Assembly: GCA_009746045.1 (NCBI GenBank)
Contig: RPFO01000184.1
Location: 576,881-640,880, forward strand
DNA length: 64,000 bases
Direction of reading: 5' to 3'
From: Mesostigma viride
Taxonomy: Eukaryota; Streptophyta; Mesostigmatophyceae; Mesostigmatales; Mesostigmataceae
In this document: one piece after another, positions 42,696 through 51,000 of the stretch
Layout: each line of letters opens with the position of its first letter
Numbering within the stretch: position 1 is the stretch's first letter
Position numbers and translations under genes: made by a program
Notes under the pieces: model-generated
The model's input: only the letters and a program-made list of their open reading frames with translations
The model's database searches: none
What the model was told of the DNA's origin: nothing

Positions 42696-43822
42696 ATAGT
42701 AGTAGTAGTAGTAGTGATATTAGTAGTATGAGTATTGTTATTAGTTATGTTATTATTACTATTATTATTTAAAAACCTTGCTTTCAATGGTGGTCGCGCA
42801 TTTGGTGCTATGTCTACGCGGCATCCTCAATCCTAGCTCTCGTGCAAATTGGGTTCAAGAAAGCTGCAATCATAATTAATTACAGGCTCCCAAAGAGCAG
42901 GGCATAGGCTCATGATAAAGGCACATTAGAGAGGCAAAGCTAATTGGTTTAGAGATTGTGAAAACGTCATGCTTGAAAAGGGTTAGAAGATAGGGTTGGA
43001 AAGGCAATTAAGGATGATGAGTGAGAGAAACGAGGCTGGCCGAGCAAGAAAATACCAGCCAGTGGTGTCTACGCAGCTGGTGCCTGGAACGCAAAGCCTG
43101 CAACGCAAAACCATTGTGAAATTGTCCCTGTGAATGCTGCAAATGCCGGAGCATCCCCAAACAAAGCAGGAAGAATTTCGATACAGGCCCTTTTCCCCAC
43201 AGATTACCACACATTGCCACCCGATCGTCCCCAAAACGGGGTCCCCCGCCCCCATGGCGCCCCCTTTGGCCCCGCCTTGCTTTACTTGACAACACGAGTG
43301 CCATCTGTTTCTGAACAACAACAACAACACCCCCTATCTGTACACATGTGCTATGCACCACCACGGAATCCACTTGTGTCCTGAAGGTGAGGTACGCCTC
43401 TATCCCCTCTTCCCCCCTCGCTTACTCACCACAAGGGCCACACGTGTCCAAAAAGCAAGGTTCCTGTGGCGGTGCGCAAAGCTATACGTGGACAAGGAGC
43501 TCGGGCTGCGAAGAACCGCCTTGCTGATTATGGCATGTTCGTATGCGCCCCCGTGGCCATTGCGCAGAAGATCCGCAGCGTCCGTCAGGTGCCACACAGG
43601 GGTGCTCACGCCGCCCATGTCGGCCCCGCTCGATACTTTCTTGAGCAGGCGCTCAGGAGACGCGCCTGTACTGGCCCCTAATTCAACATCGGGTGTCTCT
43701 GGGCCATCGGCGCTGTGGGCCGAGACATTGGCCCCCCAGGCAATGCTGGGCTGAAGCTCGTAGGACACGGAGGGCGACCTGCTGCCTTTGGACGCCACGT
43801 CATGGGGGCCTTTCGAACCCAT
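28797..43822 (-). CDS. Receptor-like, membrane-anchored cyclic-nucleotide phosphodiesterase, ten exons
   Basis: Exons in gene order: 43822-43426, 41242-41187, 41112-40993, 37869-37627, 36517-35759, 34959-34562, 33295-33115, 31685-30586, 29649-29373, 28937-28797. They total 3672 nt with continuous phase, giving 1223 residues. Architecture: cytosolic N-terminus (1-125), hydrophobic segment(s) (about 126-172), extracytoplasmic region (about 175-570), transmembrane helix (573-595), coiled coil (598-632), linker, then a class I PDE catalytic domain (about 910-1223) that hydrolyses cAMP and/or cGMP. Metal-binding residues are visible: H972/H976 (YHNSTHIADV), H1012-D1013 (VHDFRHPGLNN), D1126 (KVADIGHSAKK), and the nucleotide-binding Gln at 1177 (KSQLGFFSF). 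It probably couples an external signal to second-messenger breakdown. The exon 2 donor (GTGTCG) and the start codon are tentative; specificity cannot be read from sequence. Confidence 0.85.
28985..29300 (-). repeat. Junction copies in intron 9
   Basis: Exon 9's end with its donor (CGCGAGAACAACGACCTACC then AAG) recurs, diverged, at 29256-29300 (donor AAG|GTATAG) and 29139-29185 (donor CAG|GTGTAT). At 28985-29050 it is fused to the first 24 nt of exon 10 (CTCGGCTTCTTCTCCTTCAT) without any intron. Spacing is about 111, 117 and 127 bp. Confidence 0.85.
29745..29790 (-). repeat. Copy of the exon 9 start in intron 8
   Basis: In gene sense, GCGAGCGCCGATTTGAGCGG and GTGGAGCTGTTCCAGAA align with exon 9's start (CAAGCGCCACTTCGAGCTGG and GTGGAGCTGTTCAAGAA) over about 40 nt. 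It lies about 110 bp before the real acceptor. Translated, FERVELFQK corresponds to FELVELFKK. Confidence 0.8.
30586..31685 (-). CDS. Phosphodiesterase exon 8: linker and N-terminal half of the PDE catalytic domain
   Basis: 366 codons plus two bases. The first 190 are a variable linker with a Gly-rich run (GGGVGGGGRGGGG). The catalytic part begins around WNYDTMELALASSGQ and includes FLLLLDDGMPANKYHNSTHI, the HD motif ALVHDFRHPGLNNDF and LENFHVAEAF. These match the family pattern of class I phosphodiesterases. It ends within the domain in phase 2; exons 9 and 10 complete it. Confidence 0.92.
31781..32039 (-). repeat. Three copies of the exon 8 acceptor in intron 7
   Basis: The real acceptor reads CAG|ATGCTCGATGACGACCT (31685). 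Diverged copies with their own AG lie at 31781-31800 (CAGGTTCTCGATGACAACC), 31877-31900 (CAGATGCTTGATGACAACCT) and 32011-32039 (CAGATGCTGGATGACGACGT). Spacing is about 100-135 bp. Confidence 0.85.
32799..33110 (-). repeat. Copies of the exon 7 end and donor region in intron 7
   Basis: 32799-32850 reproduces about 42 nt of the exon 7 end (in gene sense CAACCCGGTGGTGCCAGCCA then TGGGGGCCGTGCCGCCGG; real CAACCCAGTGGTGAAGGCTA then TGGGCGGCGTGCCGCCAC). 32995-33110 is a set of ~25-bp units (TGTAGAGGAGCCAATGGGTT) continuous with the real donor sequence. Confidence 0.75.
33299..33650 (-). repeat. Polypyrimidine tract before the exon 7 acceptor
   Basis: About 350 nt almost purely G and A on the + strand, hence C and T in the transcript, ending at the acceptor of exon 7 (33295). 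It includes long poly-G runs (33330-33360). A similar 420-nt tract precedes exon 5. Mirror-type homopurine runs of this size can form triplex DNA. Confidence 0.85.
34189..34220 (-). repeat. Copy of the exon 6 donor in intron 6
   Basis: Gene-sense GACGGTCCGCGACCTGCTTG then CGTGAGCG aligns with the exon 6 end AGACGATTAACGACCTGCTC then TCGTGAGTG over about 28 nt. It lies 370 bp inside the intron. Confidence 0.65.
34562..34959 (-). CDS. Phosphodiesterase exon 6: transmembrane helix and signalling coiled coil
   Basis: Encodes RWYLHCHGSV, then HRLLVIVLAVTLSIAVLGVL (transmembrane, residues about 573-595) and immediately a charged heptad-like stretch, KQMAKEAKALENEVEKQEGE and onward (598-632). A coiled coil just inside the membrane is the usual arrangement for dimeric receptor enzymes that pass a signal to a catalytic domain. 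It ends in phase 2 at GTGAGT. Confidence 0.8.
35030..35180 (-). repeat. Two copies of the exon 6 acceptor in intron 5
   Basis: The real acceptor is GCGCAG|ATCACCGTGGGCGGC (34959). Copies at 35031-35065 (GCGCAGATCACCGCGGGCTG then CAAGCGCTGGT) and 35138-35180 (GCGCAGATCACCGGGGGCGG then CAAGCGC) match 19-23 exon bases each. The sequence between copies also repeats (GTTACACTTGAAT), so whole ~100-bp units were duplicated. Confidence 0.88.
35363..35758 (-). repeat. Copies of the exon 5 donor in intron 5
   Basis: The real exon 5 end and donor read TACGACACCGTG|GTGAGTGG. Two 60-bp tandem copies follow (35627-35746) with GATACGCGGTGGTGAGTGGG, and further ones at 35438-35470 and 35363-35405 (for example AACTACGATATGGTGGTGAG). 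A GGCGAC-type microsatellite (35487-35600) lies between them. Confidence 0.8.
35759..37869 (-). CDS. Phosphodiesterase exons 4 and 5: extracytoplasmic sensor region
   Basis: Exon 4 (37627-37869, 81 codons) and exon 5 (35759-36517, 253 codons) join in phase 0 at YLI|LGH. The region has many potential N-glycosylation sites (NAS, NQT, NGT, NST) and sits between two membrane segments, so it is most likely extracellular or lumenal. Its length and position resemble Cache-type sensors of receptor enzymes, but I see no diagnostic ligand motif and call it only an uncharacterised sensor region. Confidence 0.7.
36521..36965 (-). repeat. Polypyrimidine tract before the exon 5 acceptor
   Basis: About 440 nt of G/A-rich + strand sequence (C/T in the transcript) ending at the exon 5 acceptor (36517), with GGGGGAAGGAGAGGGAAG-like units and a poly-G run at 36857-36876. 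No junction copy is evident in it. Confidence 0.8.
37342..37504 (-). repeat. Two copies of the exon 4 end and donor in intron 4
   Basis: The real exon end and donor (gene sense) is GCGTACCTGATC|GTACGTGACG. 37461-37504 reads GCCGTGTACTTGATC|GTATGT. 37342-37391 reads CGGGAGGGCAGCCCAACGGA then GTGCATTTTT|GTACGTGGTA, matching the exon over about 45 nt. Confidence 0.82.
37925..37975 (-). repeat. Copy of the exon 4 acceptor in intron 3
   Basis: Gene-sense CACGCAG|GCCCACATGCAGATGGC recurs about 90 bp before the real acceptor TTGCAG|GCCCACATGCAGATGGC, identical over 17 exon bases and then diverging. A CACG/GTGT simple repeat lies just beyond it. Confidence 0.85.
38345..40620. repeat. GATC-rich minisatellite in intron 3, split by a hAT element
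   Basis: 38345-38547 and 40256-40600 consist of degenerate units of about 24-33 bp such as ACAATATGATCAAATCGATC with AAAAACAATGTC. The hAT element (38548-40255) interrupts it; the eight bases GAATGATC on both sides belong to the repeat. Confidence 0.8.
38548..40255. mobile_element. Non-autonomous hAT-type transposon, 1708 bp, in intron 3
   Basis: Terminal inverted repeats CAGTGTTTCTGC (38548-38559) and GCAGAAACACTG (40244-40255) are flanked by the perfect 8-bp duplication GAATGATC (38540-38547, 40256-40263). Both the 5'-CAGTG terminus and the 8-bp duplication are hallmarks of hAT elements. GC-rich subterminal blocks with GGCCGCGGGATTTCGGTGGC-like units follow each end. Inside, a Ser-rich frame with a good start context (39188-39583, 131 residues) has no recognisable domain, and no hAT transposase core is visible, so it depends on a transposase elsewhere. 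Confidence 0.87.
40620..40990 (-). repeat. Copies of the exon 3 end and donor in intron 3
   Basis: The real junction on the + strand reads ACATACCACAGTAGCCATCT then GGTAGAGCATGCC. Copies: 40909-40945 (ACATGCCACAGTCGCCACCT then GGTAGATGAACCCC), 40740-40775 (ACATACCACAGCGATCACCG then GTAGAGCATCCC), and weaker ones at 40822-40856 and 40620-40672 (ending GGCAGAGCATCCCC and GGCAGCGCATCCCC). Confidence 0.8.
40993..41242 (-). CDS. Phosphodiesterase exons 2 and 3: membrane segment and entry to the outer domain
   Basis: Exon 2 (41187-41242) encodes AAVFAVIVGRTLTLATGC and exon 3 (40993-41112) LLLAFSVMGTALFVLRLYN and then YQEAVELGLGMLYQMATV. The 74-bp intron between them is the shortest in the gene and shows no junction copies. 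The exon 2 donor GTGTCG is the only phase-compatible GT, so this boundary is the weakest in the model. Two adjacent hydrophobic runs may form one long or two short helices. Confidence 0.6.
41262..41697. repeat. Hexanucleotide microsatellites in intron 1
   Basis: (TTAGTA)n at 41262-41385 grades into (GTGCTA)n and (GTGCCA)n (41396-41660) and then (GTTAGT)n. Adjacent units differ by one base, so the array evolved stepwise by spreading of variant hexamers. Confidence 0.95.
42356..42720. repeat. (GGA)n and (GTA)n microsatellites in intron 1
   Basis: (GGA)n with few interruptions at 42356-42535, then mixed trinucleotides, then (GTA)n at 42602-42716. On the transcript strand the first is a pure CCT tract. 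Confidence 0.95.
43185..43381 (-). repeat. Possible copies of the exon 1 donor in intron 1
   Basis: The real junction on the + strand is CTTACTCACCACAAGGGCCA then CACGTGTCC. Looser matches lie at 43359-43381 (CACCACGGAATCCACTTGTG then TCC), 43279-43315 and 43200-43225. Spacing would be about 65-80 bp. These are the weakest of the junction copies. Confidence 0.4.
43426..43822 (-). CDS. Phosphodiesterase exon 1: cytosolic N-terminus and start of the first membrane segment
   Basis: 132 codons plus one base. Polar, low in recognisable structure, ending in the hydrophobic VALVV. With donor GTAAGC (phase 1) it joins exon 2 to give VALVVIAAVFAVIVG, one uninterrupted membrane helix. The stronger-looking GTGAGT one codon earlier would put exon 2 into a stop, so the inner donor is preferred. 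The frame stays open upstream of the ATG, so an earlier start is possible. Confidence 0.65.
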
Positions 43823-46226
43823 GCAGGACGGGAGGCCGCGAGGCGGCCGCTACCGGCAGCCGCCCTGCGCGGCCACAGGAAGACACGAGAGGCAAAAGGG
43901 GCGATGTCCGTCAAGCAAGGCAACTCTGCAAGACCTTTTAAGCAAGACCTTGACGCAAAAGGTGCGCAGACAAACCGGGCATTCTGGTGAAACGTATTAT
44001 ATCCTAGGTATGGAGAAGACAAGCAGCGCATGAAAATTCGGCAAAATTGGCGGGCGGGGAGAGGCGTAAGGGGAGCGATGGGGCAAACGGGGTAGCTCGG
44101 CAACGCAGGCAAAAATAGACGCCGGAAGGCCAAGTCTGCTCACAAAATTGCCTCGCTGGTCTATCGAAAAAGGAAGAAAAGTAGGGGAACCAATTATTCT
44201 ATTTGAAAGGACGGAGACGATGAGGGGTTGCCTGGTGCCGCAAGTAACGGAGAAAATAATTCGCGCGTAAAATAAATAATAACAATTATAATAATATATG
44301 CGGGCGGGAAATGCGCATGTAAGAGAAGGAGTGCCTGCTTTACAAAGCAATGAGCTAAAAAAAGCTCTCGGCAAGTACTGCCTGGCGAACAGGCCGAAAG
44401 CTTCAATACTCACGACACCATTCCCGCAAGTTTCCGAGCGCAAACCTACAAGGTCGCGCTACATTTTACAAAAAAAATTCCCGCTAGGTCAGTAGATTAT
44501 GCCATCGACGTACCTTTACTTGGAAGAGAAAGAAATAGCACTGGGCTTGGTAACCACTAAATACAATGTCTGTCACCGCCATTCACGCAACTATAAGACG
44601 GTATTCTCAACCCATAGCGAAAACATCATGATATGTGGCGGTAATAACTATCATATCCGCACATTGTCAGTCTGCCATAGCGGCAGTGCGCAATGTTTAG
44701 ACGTCTGCGAAATGCGATTGTTTAACGCTGCGTTCACGGCACGGGCCGTAGGTAATTTGCTTGCCCCATTTTTCCGGGCTTCGGCACTGCCCAGTTCGGC
44801 ATGCCCAAGATTCACCGCAGGGCACAGCGGTTCTGAACAACTCCGTCCGCACTACTGTAGAGCTGTAATTAGCAGGAATATAGCTCAACGTGGCGTCTTG
44901 TGGTTGCCCTAAAGATCACCACGAGAATTGGCCCGTGTGCGCGTGATAGAAACACAAACGGTGTCTCTGACAAGAGAATGTCACAAATTCCTCCCGTAGT
45001 AATCAGAGGTGACGCCACACTGGCCAGTCAGGGCCGACCTCAAAAGATGCTATGGCGGCAGCACACGCCCATGGGATGACCAGGTTACTCCAGCTGGAAC
45101 GCGCGAGGGATGGAAAGGTGGCCACGCACTGCGCCGTACCGCACCTTCAGCGGGTGCTGATTGCTGAATTCTTCGTCACACGTGGTGCAGCGGCGGGTGG
45201 AATTGTTTTCAGCCATGTTGTTGTTGTTGGTTGTTGGTTGTTGATTGACCGCCCCGCATGGCAGCAGAGATTTCAGCCAATGAATTTGACTGACATCACG
45301 CTGAACTTGCAGTAATGCAGTTGGCGCCGCTCTCTGAGCTTTAATTTTATTTGTTCTCTTGGACTGGTCTAGGATGCCTTCGGTTCAGGACCATATTTTT
45401 CAGACTGATGATCTGGATGCGCATCCAGACTCACCCAAGCCTATTGGCGCGGTACTCCAAGCAGGTCCGTAGCCTGCATACAAGGCTCGCCTGTCGGCCT
45501 GTGGACCTGCGGGCGCGTAAATTACAGTAGTCAGGCGCCGTAAGTGCAAGACAGCAGACCCCCGGCAGCCATGGCGGGAGAAACATTCCGGATATTGACG
45601 GGGGCGGCATGGACATTTACCTAAACGTAGGTTGACGTTTCAATACCTTGTTTCTAAGCACGCAAGTTAGCGTTAATTTCAATCTGATAGATAAGGCATT
45701 TTATCATGGATTTTCTCCAGAGCTTGACAGTGTTTGTCGTGGAAGCCTGGTCCTATCCAGTAAATCAAGTGTCGGCATTACTATCGATTGTTCCTTTGGA
45801 TTGCTGCATTTGCCAATTGAGCTTCACTTCGAAGAGTGATATTGCCTTGTTATGTTGCCAGGCGGAGTAAATGTCGCCAGGCGAGTGACCGTCGACTGTG
45901 CTCGCCATCACCTTGCAACAGTTGTAAGTACATGCAACTGGCGAGCGGGGTTGCTGGTGTTCTTTTCTTTCCTGCGAGCTGTCTTGGTTCTTCAGCGTTG
46001 TGCATTGTTTCTCGATGCATTTAGGAGCGCGCATACAAGCGGGCTTGCTTTCTTTGGGTCAGGTCCAGATGGTGCGTTGTCGATCGAGGGAGCCCATCAT
46101 AATTATTATTATTATTTTATTTTTATTTTAAGCAGGCGTGCTTGTTGGGTATGGTTATATACTTGTGGTTATATACTTCATACTCATGGCTATATACTTT
46201 ATAGTATTGTTCGCTGCCGAGCAGCC
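43823..46226. other. Region upstream of the phosphodiesterase gene
   Basis: No gene supported. 44200-44900 differs in composition (AT-richer) from its surroundings and has an open frame (44499-44912) without recognisable homology. The gene's promoter and leader are expected in 43823-44400; I see no core element I would defend. 45330-46220 shows nothing beyond a short ATT run at 46100-46130. Confidence 0.45.
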
Positions 46227-47310
46227 ATGGCTGTCATGGCTGTCATGGCTGTCATGGCTGTCATGGCTGTCATGGCTGTCATGGCTGTCATGGCTGTCAT
46301 GGCTGTCATGGCTGTCATGGCTGTCATGGCTGTCATGGCTGTCATGGCTGTCATGGCTGTCATGGCTGTCATGGCTGTCATGGCTGTCATGGCTGTCATG
46401 GCTGTCATGGCTGTCATGGCTGTCATGGCTGTCATGGCTGTCATGGCTGTCATGGCTGTCATGGCTGTCATGGCTGTCATGGCTGTCATGGCTGTCATGG
46501 CTGTCATGGCTGTCATGGCTGTCATGGCTGTCATGGCTGTCATGGCTGTCATGGCTGTCATGGCTGTCATGGCTGTCATGGCTGTCATGGCTGTCATGGC
46601 TGTCATGGCTGTCATGGCTGTCATGGCTGTCATGGCTGTCATGGCTGTCATGGCTGTCATGGCTGTCATGGCTGTCATGGCTGTCATGGCTGTCATGGCT
46701 GTCATGGCTGTCATGGCTGTCATGGCTGTCATGGCTGTCATGGCTGTCATGGCTGTCATGGCTGTCATGGCTGTCATGGCTGTCATGGCTGTCATGGCTG
46801 TCATGGCTGTCATGGCTGTCATGGCTGTCATGGCTGTCATGGCTGTCATGGCTGTCATGGCTGTCATGGCTGTCATGGCTGTCATGGCTGTCATGGCTGT
46901 CATGGCTGTCATGGCTGTCATGGCTGTCATGGCTGTCATGGCTGTCATGGCTGTCATGGCTGTCATGGCTGTCATGGCTGTCATGGCTGTCATGGCTGTC
47001 ATGGCTGTCATGGCTGTCATGGCTGTCATGGCTGTCATGGCTGTCATGGCTGTCATGGCTGTCATGGCTGTCATGGCTGTCATGGCTGTCATGGCTGTCA
47101 TGGCTGTCATGGCTGTCATGGCTGTCATGGCTGTCATGGCTGTCATGGCTGTCATGGCTGTCATGGCTGTCATGGCTGCGATGGCTGTCATGGCTGTCAT
47201 GGCTGCCATGGCTGCCATGGCTGTCATGGCTGTCATGGCTGTCATGGCTGTCATGGCTGTCATGGCTGTCATGGCTGCCATGGCTGTCATGGCTGTCATG
47301 GCTATCATGA
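46227..47310. repeat. 9-bp satellite (ATGGCTGTC)n, about 120 copies
   Basis: Nearly perfect until 47175, then units with ATGGCTGCC and ATGGCTGCG appear. The unit is three codons long and stop-free, giving long tripeptide-repeat frames on both strands that are not genes. Confidence 0.97.
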
Positions 47311-48065
47311 CTGCCATTGTTGTCGCCGCTGTCGTTGCATGCATTCAGTACTGCCTAGGTGTCTTGCATCGCTGACTTTTGTGCCTGTTTGCATCTCTGG
47401 GTTATTAACATAGCTGTATTGCTTGCATTGGTGGCTGTCTGTGATTGTTTGCCTTGTTGGTGCATGTGGTGATGGAACACATGGGCCTCTGTTGAGAGGT
47501 CACGTAGCACTGACAGTGCTGTACACAATGTGTGGCAATTTTTGGCAGGTCGCCACCTTCCATCGTCTGAGTGGGCCCCACCCGCAATCAGCCTCAACTA
47601 GATATCTAGGTACTGGGAGATTGGGGATGTGATATCCTCTTTGTGGTAAGTGCTCGCTGTGCTTGCTGCATGTGTGATGGCTAGTGTTGGCATGTTGCTG
47701 GCTGGCTTGCTTTCTGGCTTTCTTGCATGCATCATGTGCATCTCTTGCGTTGCTGATGTGAACAGAGGGGTCTGGGCTACATGCGGTTTGCAAGTGCTGC
47801 TATCTGCTTCAGGAGGGGGGACATCCAGCCAAAACAGCACACTCCACCGTGTGTCCGGCGCGGCACCTCCGGACGTGGAGCTAGCACCCAAATCGGGGAA
47901 AAATGTGTCCGGCGGCAGAATTTTGGCGACGGAGTGTACTGCTGTCGAAATTTTTAGGGCGGCACGAAGGAAAATTTTCAGGAGCTAACTCCTCCCGCCG
48001 GTCCGGCGCCATTTAGGAAAGGAGTGCGCTCTGGTGATCCCGCTAGCTCGGTCCGGCGTTTGATT
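47311..48065. other. Left flank of the TTGAG/TTGCG satellite
   Basis: No gene seen. The final 210 bp contain four GTCCGGCG motifs (about 47858, 47905, 48000 and 48050) and GGAGTGCGCTCTGG (48021-48034), echoed on the other side of the satellite (CAGAGCGCACTCA at 53779-53791, GATCCGGCGCAGC at 53755-53767). This may be the remains of an element split by the satellite. Confidence 0.4.
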
Positions 48066-51000
48066 TTGAGTTGAGTTGAGTTGAGTTGAGTTGAGTTGAG
48101 TTGAGTTGAGTTGAGTTGAGTTGAGTTGAGTTGAGTTGAGTTGAGTTGAGTTGAGTTGAGTTGAGTTGAGTTGAGTTGAGTTGAGTTGAGTTGAGTTGAG
48201 TTGAGTTGAGTTGAGTTGAGTTGAGTTGAGTTGAGTTGAGTTGAGTTGAGTTGAGTTGAGTTGAGTTGAGTTGAGTTGAGTTGAGTTGAGTTGAGTTGAG
48301 TTGAGTTGAGTTGAGTTGAGTTGAGTTGAGTTGAGTTGAGTTGAGTTGAGTTGAGTTGAGTTGAGTTGAGTTGAGTTGAGTTGAGTTGAGTTGAGTTGAG
48401 TTGAGTTGAGTTGAGTTGAGTTGAGTTGAGTTGAGTTGAGTTGAGTTGAGTTGAGTTGAGTTGCGTTGCGTTGCGTTGCGTTGCGTTGCGTTGCGTTGCG
48501 TTGCGTTGCGTTGCGTTGCGTTGCGTTGCGTTGCGTTGCGTTGCGTTGCGTTGCGTTGCGTTGCGTTGCGTTGCGTTGCGTTGCGTTGCGTTGCGTTGCG
48601 TTGCGTTGCGTTGCGTTGCGTTGCGTTGCGTTGCGTTGCGTTGCGTTGCGTTGCGTTGCGTTGCGTTGCGTTGCGTTGCGTTGCGTTGCGTTGCGTTGCG
48701 TTGCGTTGCGTTGCGTTGCGTTGCGTTGCGTTGCGTTGCGTTGCGTTGCGTTGCGTTGCGTTGCGTTGCGTTGCGTTGCGTTGCGTTGCGTTGCGTTGCG
48801 TTGCGTTGCGTTGCGTTGCGTTGCGTTGCGTTGCGTTGCGTTGCGTTGCGTTGCGTTGCGTTGCGTTGCGTTGCGTTGCGTTGCGTTGCGTTGCGTTGCG
48901 TTGCGTTGCGTTGCGTTGCGTTGCGTTGCGTTGCGTTGCGTTGCGTTGCGTTGCGTTGCGTTGCGTTGCGTTGCGTTGCGTTGCGTTGCGTTGCGTTGCG
49001 TTGCGTTGCGTTGCGTTGCGTTGCGTTGCGTTGCGTTGCGTTGCGTTGCGTTGCGTTGCGTTGCGTTGCGTTGCGTTGCGTTGCGTTGCGTTGCGTTGCG
49101 TTGCGTTGCGTTGCGTTGCGTTGCGTTGCGTTGCGTTGCGTTGCGTTGCGTTGCGTTGCGTTGCGTTGCGTTGCGTTGCGTTGCGTTGCGTTGCGTTGCG
49201 TTGCGTTGCGTTGCGTTGCGTTGCGTTGCGTTGCGTTGCGTTGCGTTGCGTTGCGTTGCGTTGCGTTGCGTTGCGTTGCGTTGCGTTGCGTTGCGTTGCG
49301 TTGCGTTGCGTTGCGTTGCGTTGCGTTGCGTTGCGTTGCGTTGCGTTGCGTTGCGTTGCGTTGCGTTGCGTTGCGTTGCGTTGCGTTGCGTTGCGTTGCG
49401 TTGCGTTGCGTTGCGTTGCGTTGCGTTGCGTTGCGTTGCGTTGCGTTGCGTTGCGTTGCGTTGCGTTGCGTTGCGTTGCGTTGCGTTGCGTTGCGTTGCG
49501 TTGCGTTGCGTTGCGTTGCGTTGCGTTGCGTTGCGTTGCGTTGCGTTGCGTTGCGTTGCGTTGCGTTGCGTTGCGTTGCGTTGCGTTGCGTTGCGTTGCG
49601 TTGCGTTGCGTTGCGTTGCGTTGCGTTGCGTTGCGTTGCGTTGCGTTGCGTTGCGTTGCGTTGCGTTGCGTTGCGTTGCGTTGCGTTGCGTTGCGTTGCG
49701 TTGCGTTGCGTTGCGTTGCGTTGCGTTGCGTTGCGTTGCGTTGCGTTGCGTTGCGTTGCGTTGCGTTGCGTTGCGTTGCGTTGCGTTGCGTTGCGTTGCG
49801 TTGCGTTGCGTTGCGTTGCGTTGCGTTGCGTTGCGTTGCGTTGCGTTGCGTTGCGTTGCGTTGCGTTGCGTTGCGTTGCGTTGCGTTGCGTTGCGTTGCG
49901 TTGCGTTGCGTTGCGTTGCGTTGCGTTGCGTTGCGTTGCGTTGCGTTGCGTTGCGTTGCGTTGCGTTGCGTTGCGTTGCGTTGCGTTGCGTTGCGTTGCG
50001 TTGCGTTGCGTTGCGTTGCGTTGCGTTGCGTTGCGTTGCGTTGCGTTGCGTTGCGTTGCGTTGCGTTGCGTTGCGTTGCGTTGCGTTGCGTTGCGTTGCG
50101 TTGCGTTGCGTTGCGTTGCGTTGCGTTGCGTTGCGTTGCGTTGCGTTGCGTTGCGTTGCGTTGCGTTGCGTTGCGTTGCGTTGCGTTGCGTTGCGTTGCG
50201 TTGCGTTGCGTTGCGTTGCGTTGCGTTGCGTTGCGTTGCGTTGCGTTGCGTTGCGTTGCGTTGCGTTGCGTTGCGTTGCGTTGCGTTGCGTTGCGTTGCG
50301 TTGCGTTGCGTTGCGTTGCGTTGCGTTGCGTTGCGTTGCGTTGCGTTGCGTTGCGTTGCGTTGCGTTGCGTTGCGTTGCGTTGCGTTGCGTTGCGTTGCG
50401 TTGCGTTGCGTTGCGTTGCGTTGCGTTGCGTTGCGTTGCGTTGCGTTGCGTTGCGTTGCGTTGCGTTGCGTTGCGTTGCGTTGCGTTGCGTTGCGTTGCG
50501 TTGCGTTGCGTTGCGTTGCGTTGCGTTGCGTTGCGTTGCGTTGCGTTGCGTTGCGTTGCGTTGCGTTGCGTTGCGTTGCGTTGCGTTGCGTTGCGTTGCG
50601 TTGCGTTGCGTTGCGTTGCGTTGCGTTGCGTTGCGTTGCGTTGCGTTGCGTTGCGTTGCGTTGCGTTGCGTTGCGTTGCGTTGCGTTGCGTTGCGTTGCG
50701 TTGCGTTGCGTTGCGTTGCGTTGCGTTGCGTTGCGTTGCGTTGCGTTGCGTTGCGTTGCGTTGCGTTGCGTTGCGTTGCGTTGCGTTGCGTTGCGTTGCG
50801 TTGCGTTGCGTTGCGTTGCGTTGCGTTGCGTTGCGTTGCGTTGCGTTGCGTTGCGTTGCGTTGCGTTGCGTTGCGTTGCGTTGCGTTGCGTTGCGTTGCG
50901 TTGCGTTGCGTTGCGTTGCGTTGCGTTGCGTTGCGTTGCGTTGCGTTGCGTTGCGTTGCGTTGCGTTGCGTTGCGTTGCGTTGCGTTGCGTTGCGTTGCG

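Noticed and set aside
44499-44912. 137-residue frame
   Set aside because: No homology that I recognise and odd amino-acid composition; listed only as part of an AT-rich island.
46138-47375. Frames of 380-507 residues of MAV, WLS or TAM repeats
   Set aside because: Artefacts of the nine-base satellite; no non-repeat coding sequence supports them.
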